In this document: one piece after another, positions 18,952-27,800 of the stretch
Numbering within the stretch: position 1 is the first letter of the stretch
How the letters are laid out: every line of letters begins with the position of its first letter
DNA from: Pseudobutyrivibrio ruminis CF1b
GTDB lineage: Bacteria > Bacillota > Clostridia > Lachnospirales > Lachnospiraceae
DNA: 64,000 nt
Assembly: GCF_000424005.1 (NCBI RefSeq)
Contig: NZ_AUJB01000012.1
Span: 124,001-188,000 of the forward strand
Direction of reading: 5' to 3'
The notes under the pieces: model-generated
What the model saw: the letters and a program-made list of their open reading frames with translations, nothing else
Databases searched by the model: none
Told to the model about the DNA's origin: nothing
Translations under genes and position numbers: made by a program

Positions 18952-20403
18952 CTATTGCTTATTTTCCTCTGAATTTTCTGTTGTAGTTTCTTCTATAATT
19001 TCCTCTGTTGTTTCTTCTGTTGTTTCTTCTGTTGTTTCTTCTGTTGTCTCTTCTGTAGCTTCTTCTACAACATCTTCAGTTGCTTCTTCTTTATTTTCTT
19101 CTGGAGCAGCTTCACCTTCTTCTGTTACCAGGTCACCAGTAGATTCCTCTCCAGTAATTTCTGTTACCATTTCATTTAAAAGAACCTGAACATCTTTACC
19201 CGAAGGATTACCCTGGCTCATAAGCGTTCCAAAGTTAGCTGCCGGATCCCAATAGGTTCCGCCAACTCTCTGCAAGCTTGAATATTCTGCCTGCTGTTGT
19301 AATGCCTGAATAGCTTTAGATTCTGCAACAGCACCTGAGCCTGAAGCATTTGTATTAGATGGTCCCTGTCCTCTCATTTCAAATCTTAAAGTCTGATTTT
19401 GCTCATTGGTCATCCAATCTGCAAATTTCGCTGCCCAAGCCTGATTTTTAGAATAAGAATTAACGCCTACAAGCTTATATCCTGCATAGCTGGACATCTG
19501 AACCTGCTGTCCTGCCACAGTATACGTAGGAAGCTTGCATGCAGCATAATTATCACCCCAAGCTTCCTTTATTCCATTTTCATCCCAAATACCACTAACA
19601 CCAGCAGCAAAGGTGCCATCAGCTGCCCCACCTACAAATCCATCATTACTCTCACATGTAAATGCTGGATTTCTACCAATTGCAGCCATAGCCTCTGCAA
19701 CATCTCGACCAGTTATATTTGTGTATTTTGCATTCCAATTGCAGTAGGTAGAAATTCCGTCATCATTAAGACCAATCTCCATGTCTGTGTTTCCAAAAAA
19801 CGCATACATGTACCAACCAGAATTCATCTCCATAAATACCTTTTGTCCTGCAGCACCTGCAGCTGCCATAAGACTATCCATAGACTGAACTGCTTCATCA
19901 CTTATAACCGCTTTATTATAAAATAAGAAATATCCATTATCTGCTGTCAATGGGTAAGCATATAATGTTCCATTTACGGAAGCAGCGTCACTTGCAGCTG
20001 CTAAATTTCTACCTGAAATCTCACTGTCATTTTCAACTTTTTTAAGGACACCAGAAGCAACTAAAGCCATGAGCTGATCATCAGCAAAAGTGAATACATC
20101 TGGAGCATTTAACACATCTCCAAGTATTTCATCCTTAGCACTGGATTCACTATGAGCCTCAAAGGTAATTTTGAAATTTGCCATACTACCATACTCTTTA
20201 ATGAAGCCACTAATTATTTGATTAACCAGCTCTTCATCTTCATCGGCTCCCCAAACTCTTAGAGAAACATCACCCGATGGCAATCCAGTCTCTTCCTCAG
20301 GAGCTTCGGCTGTTACTGCAGTCTCCTCCTTGGAACCACATCCTGCGAAAAGAGCTGTGATTAACAATAAAGAAACAAAAAAACTAAAAAACCTTTTGCT
20401 CAT
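18952..20403 (-). CDS. Solute-binding lipoprotein (MalE-like family 1) with acidic repeat tail
   Basis: 483 residues. Signal and lipobox LFAGC near residue 20. An extracellular solute-binding domain (about 45-410) follows with maltose-binding-protein-like pieces (LRVWGADEDEELVNQII, LYAYPLTADNGYFLFYNK, GVSGIWDENGIKEAWGDNYA). The last 55-60 residues are a Glu/Thr repeat tail (EETTEETTEETT...). The frame opens at a GTG at 20424 that contains AGGAGG; the ATG at 20403 is the likely start. No permease or ATPase lies nearby; chemoreceptor 2 follows in the operon, suggesting a sensory role. Confidence 0.87.
   Translation of the reverse strand: MSKRFFSFFVSLLLITALFAGCGSKEETAVTAEAPEEETGLPSGDVSLRVWGADEDEELVNQIISGFIKEYGSMANFKITFEAHSESSAKDEILGDVLNAPDVFTFADDQLMALVASGVLKKVENDSEISGRNLAAASDAASVNGTLYAYPLTADNGYFLFYNKAVISDEAVQSMDSLMAAAGAAGQKVFMEMNSGWYMYAFFGNTDMEIGLNDDGISTYCNWNAKYTNITGRDVAEAMAAIGRNPAFTCESNDGFVGGAADGTFAAGVSGIWDENGIKEAWGDNYAACKLPTYTVAGQQVQMSSYAGYKLVGVNSYSKNQAWAAKFADWMTNEQNQTLRFEMRGQGPSNTNASGSGAVAESKAIQALQQQAEYSSLQRVGGTYWDPAANFGTLMSQGNPSGKDVQVLLNEMVTEITGEESTGDLVTEEGEAAPEENKEEATEDVVEEATEETTEETTEETTEETTEEIIEETTTENSEENKQ
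18990..19065. repeat. Tandem 12-nt repeat encoding Glu-Thr-Thr-Glu units
   Basis: On the plus strand the unit TTTCTTCTGTTG recurs with minor changes, about four to five copies. It lies inside the binding-protein tail, stays in frame (12 nt), and could change copy number by slippage without frameshift. Confidence 0.8.
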
Positions 20404-20445
20404 AGAAAAACCTCCTACATGCACAAATCAATTGCTAGCAATAGA

Positions 20446-20474
20446 ATAGCATATAAATGTTACAGAATTGTCAA
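20446..20474 (-). promoter_or_regulatory. Promoter of the binding-protein/chemoreceptor operon
   Basis: A perfect TTGACA (20469-20474, minus strand) lies just after the GGGtGRT terminator. The -10 is imperfect: ATGCTA or TATTCT at 16-20 nt. Confidence 0.5.
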
Positions 20475-20489
20475 CAAGGGCAATAAAAA

Positions 20490-20516
20490 AGAGCCCTCAG
20501 GAAGCCTGAGAGCTCT
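20490..20516 (-). terminator. Terminator after the GGGtGRT gene
   Basis: AGAGC-c-CTCAGG / AAG / CCTGAG-a-GCTCT stem, followed on the minus strand by TTTTTT. Confidence 0.88.
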
Positions 20517-20534
20517 TTAATAATTTAAGTATAA

Positions 20535-21545
20535 TTAGAACTTACCAGCTGTAGCAGCTTCCTCAACTGAAACTGCAACTGCAACTGTAGCACCAACCAT
20601 TGGGTTGTTACCCATACCGATAAGCCCCATCATCTCAACGTGTGCAGGAACTGAAGATGAACCAGCGAACTGAGCATCTGAGTGCATACGTCCAAGAGTA
20701 TCTGTCATACCGTATGAAGCAGGACCTGCTGCCATGTTATCTGGGTGAAGTGTACGTCCTGTACCACCACCTGATGCAACTGAGAAGTACTTCTTACCAA
20801 GGTCTACGCACTCCTTCTTGTATGTACCAGCTACTGGATGCTGGAAACGTGTAGGGTTTGTAGAGTTACCTGTGATAGAAACACCAACGTTCTCGTGGTG
20901 CATGATAGCAACACCTTCCTGAACATCATCAGCGCCGTAGCACTTAACTGTTGCACGAAGACCATTTGAGTATGCCTTCTCAGAAACGATGTTAAGCTTT
21001 GCTTCCTTATAATCGTACTTTGTCTCAACAAATGTGAAACCGTTGATACGTGAGATAATCTGTGCAGCGTCCTTACCAAGACCGTTAAGGATAACACGAA
21101 GAGGCTTCTGACGAACCTTGTTAGCCTTCTCAGCGATACCGATAGCACCCTCAGCTGCAGCGAATGACTCGTGACCTGCGAGGAAGCAGAAGCACTCTGT
21201 CTCCTCCTCAAGGAGCATCTTACCAAGGTTACCATGGCCAAGACCTACCTTACGGTGATCAGCTACAGAACCAGGGATACAGAAAGCCTGAAGACCCTCT
21301 CCGATTGCAGCAGCTGCATCAGCAGCCTTACGGCAATCCTTCTTAATTGCGATTGCAGCACCTACAGTGTAAGCCCAGCAAGCGTTCTCGAAGCAGATAG
21401 GCTGAATCTTCTTAACCTGCTCGTATACATCAAGACCAGCGTCCTTTGTAATCTTCTCAGCTTCTTCGATTGAGCTGATACCATACTTATTAAGAACAGC
21501 ATTGATCTGATCAATTCTTCTCTCATATGATTCAAATAAAGACAT
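20535..21545 (-). CDS. GGGtGRT protein (conserved partner of a NifU-like scaffold)
   Basis: 336 residues, full length. The naming motif is present in SVASGGGTGRTLHPDNMAAG near residue 260; other conserved-looking pieces are HGNLGKMLLEEETECFCFLAGHE and VAVSVEEAATAGKF at the C-terminus. The biochemical role is not known. It is always described beside an Fe-S scaffold-like gene, here 21 nt upstream in the same operon. GAAAGGAG precedes the ATG. The GC content and codon choice (many TAC, CTT, GTT) suggest high expression. Its last 46 nt are duplicated at 17067-17112. Confidence 0.9.
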   Translation of the reverse strand: MSLFESYERRIDQINAVLNKYGISSIEEAEKITKDAGLDVYEQVKKIQPICFENACWAYTVGAAIAIKKDCRKAADAAAAIGEGLQAFCIPGSVADHRKVGLGHGNLGKMLLEEETECFCFLAGHESFAAAEGAIGIAEKANKVRQKPLRVILNGLGKDAAQIISRINGFTFVETKYDYKEAKLNIVSEKAYSNGLRATVKCYGADDVQEGVAIMHHENVGVSITGNSTNPTRFQHPVAGTYKKECVDLGKKYFSVASGGGTGRTLHPDNMAAGPASYGMTDTLGRMHSDAQFAGSSSVPAHVEMMGLIGMGNNPMVGATVAVAVSVEEAATAGKF

Positions 21546-21566
21546 TATTGTTTCTCCTTTCTATAA

Positions 21567-22259
21567 TTATTCCTGACGTGGATCGATAATCTTAACAGCA
21601 TCGTCAACACGACCGTACTGGCCCTTTGCCTTCTCCCATGCTGTGTTAGGATCATCACCCTTCTTAATGAAGTCTGTCATCTTTCCAAGAGAAACAAACT
21701 GGTAACCGATAACTTCGTTATCAGCATCAAGTGCGATACCTGTTACATAGCCTTCAGCCATCTCAAGGTAACGAACACCCTTTTCCTTTGTTGCGTACAT
21801 TGTACCAACCTGTGAACGAAGACCCTTTCCAAGATCCTCAAGACCAGCACCAACTGCAAGTCCGTCATCAGAGAATGCAGACTGTGTACGTCCGTAAACA
21901 ATCTGAAGGAAAAGCTCTCTCATAGCTGTATTGATAGCATCACAAACAAGGTCTGTATTAAGAGCCTCAAGGATTGTCTTTCCCTGAAGGATCTCTGCTG
22001 CCATAGCAGCTGAATGTGTCATACCTGAGCAACCAATTGTCTCAACAAGAGCTTCCTCAATAACACCATTCTTAACATTTAAAGATAATTTGCAGGCACC
22101 CTGCTGTGGAGCACACCAGCCTACACCGTGTGTGAAACCGCTAATATCAGAAATCTGCTTAGCGTGTACCCATTTTCCCTCTTCAGGGATAGGAGCTGGT
22201 TCATGCTTTGCGCCCTTAGCTACAGGACACATGTTTTCTACTTCTTTTGTGTAAATCAT
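21567..22259 (-). CDS. NifU/IscU-like iron-sulfur scaffold family protein
   Basis: 230 residues. Cysteines at GVGWCAPQQGACKL, in VETIGCSGMTHSAAM and in TDLVCDAINTAMREL are spaced like the IscU/NifU_N cluster-binding cysteines. The C-terminal third (about 150-230) is extra compared with IscU. It probably binds or transfers an Fe-S cluster together with the downstream GGGtGRT protein; the target is unknown. AAAGGAG precedes the ATG. A hairpin lies in its leader. No nifS/iscS gene is adjacent. Confidence 0.85.
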   Translation of the reverse strand: MIYTKEVENMCPVAKGAKHEPAPIPEEGKWVHAKQISDISGFTHGVGWCAPQQGACKLSLNVKNGVIEEALVETIGCSGMTHSAAMAAEILQGKTILEALNTDLVCDAINTAMRELFLQIVYGRTQSAFSDDGLAVGAGLEDLGKGLRSQVGTMYATKEKGVRYLEMAEGYVTGIALDADNEVIGYQFVSLGKMTDFIKKGDDPNTAWEKAKGQYGRVDDAVKIIDPRQE

Positions 22260-22288
22260 TGTAGAACTCCTTTCTTCGTTCGATTAAT

Positions 22289-22324
22289 GACCATTAAAAT
22301 GTAATTGCTACTTACATTAATGAC
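22289..22324 (-). promoter_or_regulatory. Inverted repeat in the leader of the NifU-like gene
   Basis: GACCATTAAAATGTAA, TTGCTAC loop, TTACATTAATGAC: a 13-bp arm with small bulges, 30 nt before the start codon. It could be an operator or an mRNA hairpin; no promoter is clearly tied to it. Confidence 0.45.
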
Positions 22325-22462
22325 ATAATTTAGAACGTGCTTATAAACATAAGCGCGCTATCGAGAATATTTTCTCATTTTTTGTTTATTTAGTAAAGTA
22401 TTCTTTTGAACTTTTTGTTAAAAATTTGACTAAGAGTTATGCATATAACCTAACTCATCATT

Positions 22463-24844
22463 CTATTCATAAATTCTAATGTCCGTAATGGCACATTGGT
22501 CACCTGTAATAGAAAAATATAGTTTTTCTGGCATAAGAAGAAACATAGTTTTATTCTTGATTTTAAAATCAGAATTTTCAATGGCCATCTCCAGAGTGTC
22601 GCCAGATATCCTAAACGAAATATGGCATTCCATTCCCTTTTTATTTTTCTCTTTCCAGGTATCCCAATTCTTAAACTCCCTAGTTTTTTTAACTATAGGA
22701 TCATTGGTAGCAAGTGTTGAATCACTCTTAAGCTCTCCATTCATTTGAATAAGTGCATATTCCAAATAATTTTCCCCATCAACCTTGCCATCATCTGAAG
22801 AGTACACGACTATAAAAGGGCAATTCCAAATGAAATTTGCCATTGGAAGGCTCATTGTATGGAATTCACAATTCAATCCATCCGTTATAAGAGTACCATC
22901 AGACGATGCCGAACGGAAACGATCAATCTGAAGATTAGGTAAATCTCCTTCAAGTCTGTTAATGTAATTGTTGGCTGGAGCAATTCGTGTGAACTGATCA
23001 TCTGTAAATATCTCTTCTGTACGTTCTATATTTATGTTACTAATATTACAATATTCACCTGTGATGCCTATATAGGCGTACTTTGAATTCTCAGGTAAAG
23101 CCATAATAACATCTATAACTTCAGAATCACTTGATATGCTTATCTTTAGATGATCCCCACATTTAGCTGCAGTCATCTCATAGGCAGCACCGTAAAACTC
23201 CGAAATGCTTCCACCTTTTTGAGAAATTGTAACTTCCATGTTCTTAGCCTTAGTGGAATTATAGTGCCCATTAAACCAAATCTCCCCAAATTCTAAATAC
23301 CCAAACGCGCTTATACTCTTCTCATCAGAATGGATTCTTCCATCGTAAGCATCAAAAACAATAATTGATGGTGCCGAAAATCCCGTTGGCGAATCGCTAT
23401 TAAGGCTCCATTCAAAACCGATTTTTGTAAACTTATCATCAATAAGAATTCCCTTTGTAACATTACTTCTATATTCATTAACAGAGAGGTATTCATCAGG
23501 CTTATTATCTATATCTTCCACATTTTCACGTAACTTATAGTCCTTATCGCTGTCAATAAGACTAATCATAATAGCTGCAAAACGTGGATCAAATGCTGTT
23601 CCTGATTTTTTTAAAAATTCTTCTCTAACAATCACTTGAGGATACGCATCCCTGTCACTTTTTCTTGAAGTCATATTGTCATAATAATCTGCAACAGCAA
23701 TTATTCTGGCTATCTCTGGAATCTCATCACCTTTTAAATGGTCAGGATACCCACTTCCATCATATCTTTCATGATGATAATGTGCTCCATCCTTTAAGAA
23801 AGGATATTCAGTAATATTAGAAAGAATATCTGCGCCAATAACCGTCTTTCTTCGATAGATTTTTAATTCTTCATCATTTAAATCCTTGCCCTTACTAACA
23901 ATGGATTCTGGAAGTCCAACCTTTCCAATATCATGTAATAAGGCAGCAGAATATATTTCATCACATTCCTTATCACTCTTCCCACAGGTTTTTGCTATTG
24001 CCTTTGCATAATTTGCAACACGATCCGAATGACCTAATGTATATACATCCTTAGCCTCAATAGCCCCCATGAAAGCAGATGATGTCTGATAGAAAAGACG
24101 TTGCATACTCTCCTGCTCTTTTTTCAAAAAGTCAATCTCGCTACGCTTGCCCTCCTCCATTTCTCGATTAAGCTTAAATAAAGCTACTACGTAAATAAAT
24201 ATGCAAGTAATAATAATTCCTATATTGGTCATTGATGTTCCCGCTATAAATAATTGAGCAATTGAGCAGATTAAAGGAACAACAATAAAAAGAGTATTTG
24301 AAAGATTAATTATCCAATCTAAATATCTTTTATATTTTATAATTGCAGTCAATTGAATCAAAGGCACGAAGAATGGGAAAATATAACTTATAATATATCC
24401 CGGTCCTCTGCTATAAATATTATTTGAATCAAATGTATAATATATTCCTGATAAGCCACAGAAAATACAAAGTATAATTCCAATAATCATAAATATCGTG
24501 CAAAAATCCAGTCGTAGCGGAGTCTTCTTCATCTTTCCTTCATTCTTATATAAATCAATAAGATATAGATTGAATGCCAATACAATAACATCAGTAAATA
24601 GGTAATCCATGAAAATAGAAAGACGATGCATGAAAAGACCTAATTGGGATATATCACCATTGTAGAAGTATGAAAGTCTATCAGAATAAAGCAAAGTCAT
24701 TGCGCTTAGTTCCAAAAACAACAGCGTAATTCTTCTGCTTAAAGGCAAAGCTCTAGCAACAATTACAAAAATTGCTATTGTTCCGCAAATACTGCTTAGA
24801 GCCAGCATCAGATCCAATTGATGTTTGATAAAAAATTCTAACAT
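22463..24844 (-). CDS. Membrane HD-GYP phosphodiesterase with duplicated C-terminal domain
   Basis: 793 residues. Seven or eight membrane helices (about 10-225) precede a short coiled segment. The HD-GYP domain (about 255-430) has HSDRVANYAKAIA, LLHDIGKVGLPE and HHERYDGSGYP, all expected for cyclic-di-GMP hydrolysis. The C-terminal 320 residues hold two copies of an unrecognised domain (about 470-607 and 635-793), each with a V-DA/SS-DG block and ending in IGITGEYCNISNINIE or FSITGDQCAITDIRIYE. Third gene of an operon, 16 nt after the hybrid kinase stop. Downstream gap 22260-22462 shows no terminator. Confidence 0.85.
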   Translation of the reverse strand: MLEFFIKHQLDLMLALSSICGTIAIFVIVARALPLSRRITLLFLELSAMTLLYSDRLSYFYNGDISQLGLFMHRLSIFMDYLFTDVIVLAFNLYLIDLYKNEGKMKKTPLRLDFCTIFMIIGIILCIFCGLSGIYYTFDSNNIYSRGPGYIISYIFPFFVPLIQLTAIIKYKRYLDWIINLSNTLFIVVPLICSIAQLFIAGTSMTNIGIIITCIFIYVVALFKLNREMEEGKRSEIDFLKKEQESMQRLFYQTSSAFMGAIEAKDVYTLGHSDRVANYAKAIAKTCGKSDKECDEIYSAALLHDIGKVGLPESIVSKGKDLNDEELKIYRRKTVIGADILSNITEYPFLKDGAHYHHERYDGSGYPDHLKGDEIPEIARIIAVADYYDNMTSRKSDRDAYPQVIVREEFLKKSGTAFDPRFAAIMISLIDSDKDYKLRENVEDIDNKPDEYLSVNEYRSNVTKGILIDDKFTKIGFEWSLNSDSPTGFSAPSIIVFDAYDGRIHSDEKSISAFGYLEFGEIWFNGHYNSTKAKNMEVTISQKGGSISEFYGAAYEMTAAKCGDHLKISISSDSEVIDVIMALPENSKYAYIGITGEYCNISNINIERTEEIFTDDQFTRIAPANNYINRLEGDLPNLQIDRFRSASSDGTLITDGLNCEFHTMSLPMANFIWNCPFIVVYSSDDGKVDGENYLEYALIQMNGELKSDSTLATNDPIVKKTREFKNWDTWKEKNKKGMECHISFRISGDTLEMAIENSDFKIKNKTMFLLMPEKLYFSITGDQCAITDIRIYE

Positions 24845-24860
24845 CCTTCTTTCATCCTCT

Positions 24861-27800
24861 CTACAATGAGTGTAATTTTGTAAGCTTGGTATATAGACTT
24901 CTACATTCAGATAGGAAACTGTCTGTATTATCTGCTATATAATCTAAATCATTACGATTTCCTGCAGCCTCCAAAGACTCTGCAACTGCCACCAAATCAT
25001 TAGCGCCTACAATTGAACAGGAGGTTCTTAAACTATGCATTTTAATAGTGTATAGCTTGATATCTAAATTCTTATAAGCATCATCAATACCGTTAACATA
25101 TTTATTTATGGCATCCATAAATGTAAGCAATGATGTCAGATATTGACCAGCCCCACCATTATCTCTAATTCCATCTCGTACATTAAGTTCCTTAATGTTA
25201 TAAAGCCATTCTTTATCTTTTGGAAGTTCAGAATCCTCTTCATAACCATCCGTATCAGATAGCTTCATGTAAATTTTTGTTGGAATGTGCTTTAAAATTG
25301 TTTTTTCCAACAATTTGCTATCAACAGGTTTTAACAATACACCATTAAAACCTTTAGACTGATAGAATTCTTCATCCTCTATTGGTACGGAAGAAATAGC
25401 ATAAACAGGAATATCGGGAACAATATCACGTACACGAATTAAAAGTTCTGAAGCAGTTATGTCAGGCATATGATAATCCATCAATACAAGGTTATAGCTT
25501 CCAAATTTTATTTTCTCAAGGCATTCTTCACCTGTTGTGGCTATTCCTACAAACATCCTTGTTTCTTTCAGAATGTTCTTGACAATATTCAAGCTTTTCA
25601 TATTGTTATCTACAACAAGAACTTCCGCCTCTGGAGCAACAAAACTAGGAATATAAAGTCCCTGGGTTACCCTGTTCTCTTTTTCCTTAAATAAACTAAC
25701 TGGTGTTGAATTAACTATTTTTTGTCTAACCTTAAAAGTGAAGGTTGCCCCTTGCCCCTCTTCACTGGAAACCTCGATTGTTCCATTCATTAGATTAGCG
25801 AACATTCTAGATAAAGTAAGTCCCAATCCAAATTCATAAGGAAGACCTACCGTCATATATCCAATAGTTTCAAAGGAGTTAAATATAACATCCTTGAATT
25901 CATCACTAATTCCTGCTCCTGTATCCTTTACAGAAATGCTCAAATCACAATAATTATTCTCTATTGAATCAACTGTTGCCCGTATAGTCACACCGCCATC
26001 AGAAGTATACTTAACCCCATTATTAATCAATGTCCAAATAATCTGGCTTAATTTATCAACATCTCCAAAAAGGCGGACTGGCATCTTTTCATCCACTTCG
26101 AACTCAAAAGATAGGCCTTTTTCATTGCAAAGATGTCTCGTTATTGATATTGCGCTTTGCATAGCCTCCACAGTATCGTATTCCTTTTCATTAACTGTAG
26201 CCTTTCCTGATTCTATATTGGATATATATATTAACGAATCAATTAACTCCAATAGATTTTCAGATTCATTTTTTATTTCCATAGCATCATTAATAACTGA
26301 GAAGAAATATTCATTAGAAGAAACTGTAGGATCTCTTCTAAGAATCATTTCATCGGCACCCATAATCGTAATCAATGGGGTCCTAAGGAAATTTGAAATA
26401 TTAGCAAGGAATCGTTCTTTTACGCTATTTGCTCTTGCCAGTTCATCAGTGGTTTCCTGTAATTTTTCATACTGTTTACTTATAGTTGTTTTAAACAATA
26501 TTCTCCATGCCAAAACACCACCTATAATTAGGAACAATAATAAAATAACAGCCTGAACAAAAGCCATTTCATAAAGTAATGGTTTCTTTTCAATGAGAAA
26601 CTTTTTTTCCCGAAGAATTTCGTTTCCACTTTGATTCAGCATTTGAAGATGTAGATTGTATGTTCCATATCTAAGACCGGTAAATTCCAACGGTCTAAGT
26701 TTATTAAGAAGCTCAGTTGCCCCCTGATCCTTCACTCCCTCTAGACATATATGTATCTTAGGATTAGTTTCAGAATAATCCAAAATAGCTGGAACAAAAG
26801 TAATTCGATTAGCCCCTGCTGGAATGATATATTTTCCATTTTTATCGGGATAAATGTATTTGCCGTCACATATAACCGAACGTAATTCAAAATTTAAATC
26901 AACATATTCTTCCACAAACTTTTCTATGTTAAATTTACAAACACCCTTATGACTTGATACATATAAATTTGAATTCTCATCTAAAGAACTGTAACTATTT
27001 CCCGTAGGAATACTTGGCAAGCCATTCAAAAGATTATAATGTATATATTCATTAACATTATCATCAATCATACTCTGAGCATTTACGCAATAAATACCAT
27101 CAGAAGCAAGAACCCATAAGTCCTTACCATTTTCTTTAAAATATACATCATAACAATTGTTGTAAGGGAAAGATGTTACATTAACAATAATGTCGTTTTT
27201 AATATATTGTATGGAGTTTGAAGTAATTACCCAAAATACTTCCCTTGTTTTGTCCCAGATAATTCGCATAACAATATCAGAGGTCAAACCATTGTTGATA
27301 CTATAATGTCTTAGACCTCTTTCGTTCAAAATATATATTCCGTTTCCATTTGTGCCTATATATAAATCTTTATCTTTTTCATAAAGAGACAAAATACTGT
27401 CATCTATTCTTAAGCTTTCAATATTCTTCTTCGATTGGACTTTAAAATCCTTAATATAACTTATTCCTTTATTACCACCAACTACTATTGTGCCATCGGA
27501 TAACTCTAATGAGCAGCGAACCTGCACACTAGGTAATCCCTCTTTCGTAGTAAAGTTTATAATTTCACCACTTTTTTTCTGACATACAAGGCCTAATCCA
27601 TTGTTGTATACGCATAACCATAAATTATCCTGTGAATCACTCATTATATGCCGAACACAAGATTTTCCTATATACTCTGTTAGTTTATTTGTAACTTGAT
27701 TTCCATAAACATCTAATATATAAAGGCCTTCCTCTGTTCCCATATAAAGGTAACTTTTATTTATATAATTTGCGTAAACCACAAGATTATTAAAATCATA

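Noticed and set aside
18836-19189. Plus-strand Ser/Val repeat frame opposite the acidic tail
   Set aside because: It is the reverse reading of the tandem repeat, with no own start signal.
21164-21473. Overlapping plus-strand frames inside the GGGtGRT gene
   Set aside because: They are shadows caused by codon bias of a highly expressed gene; no ribosome site or family match.
22325-22462. Promoter for the NifU-like gene
   Set aside because: Several AT-rich candidates exist, but none has a clear -35/-10 pair.
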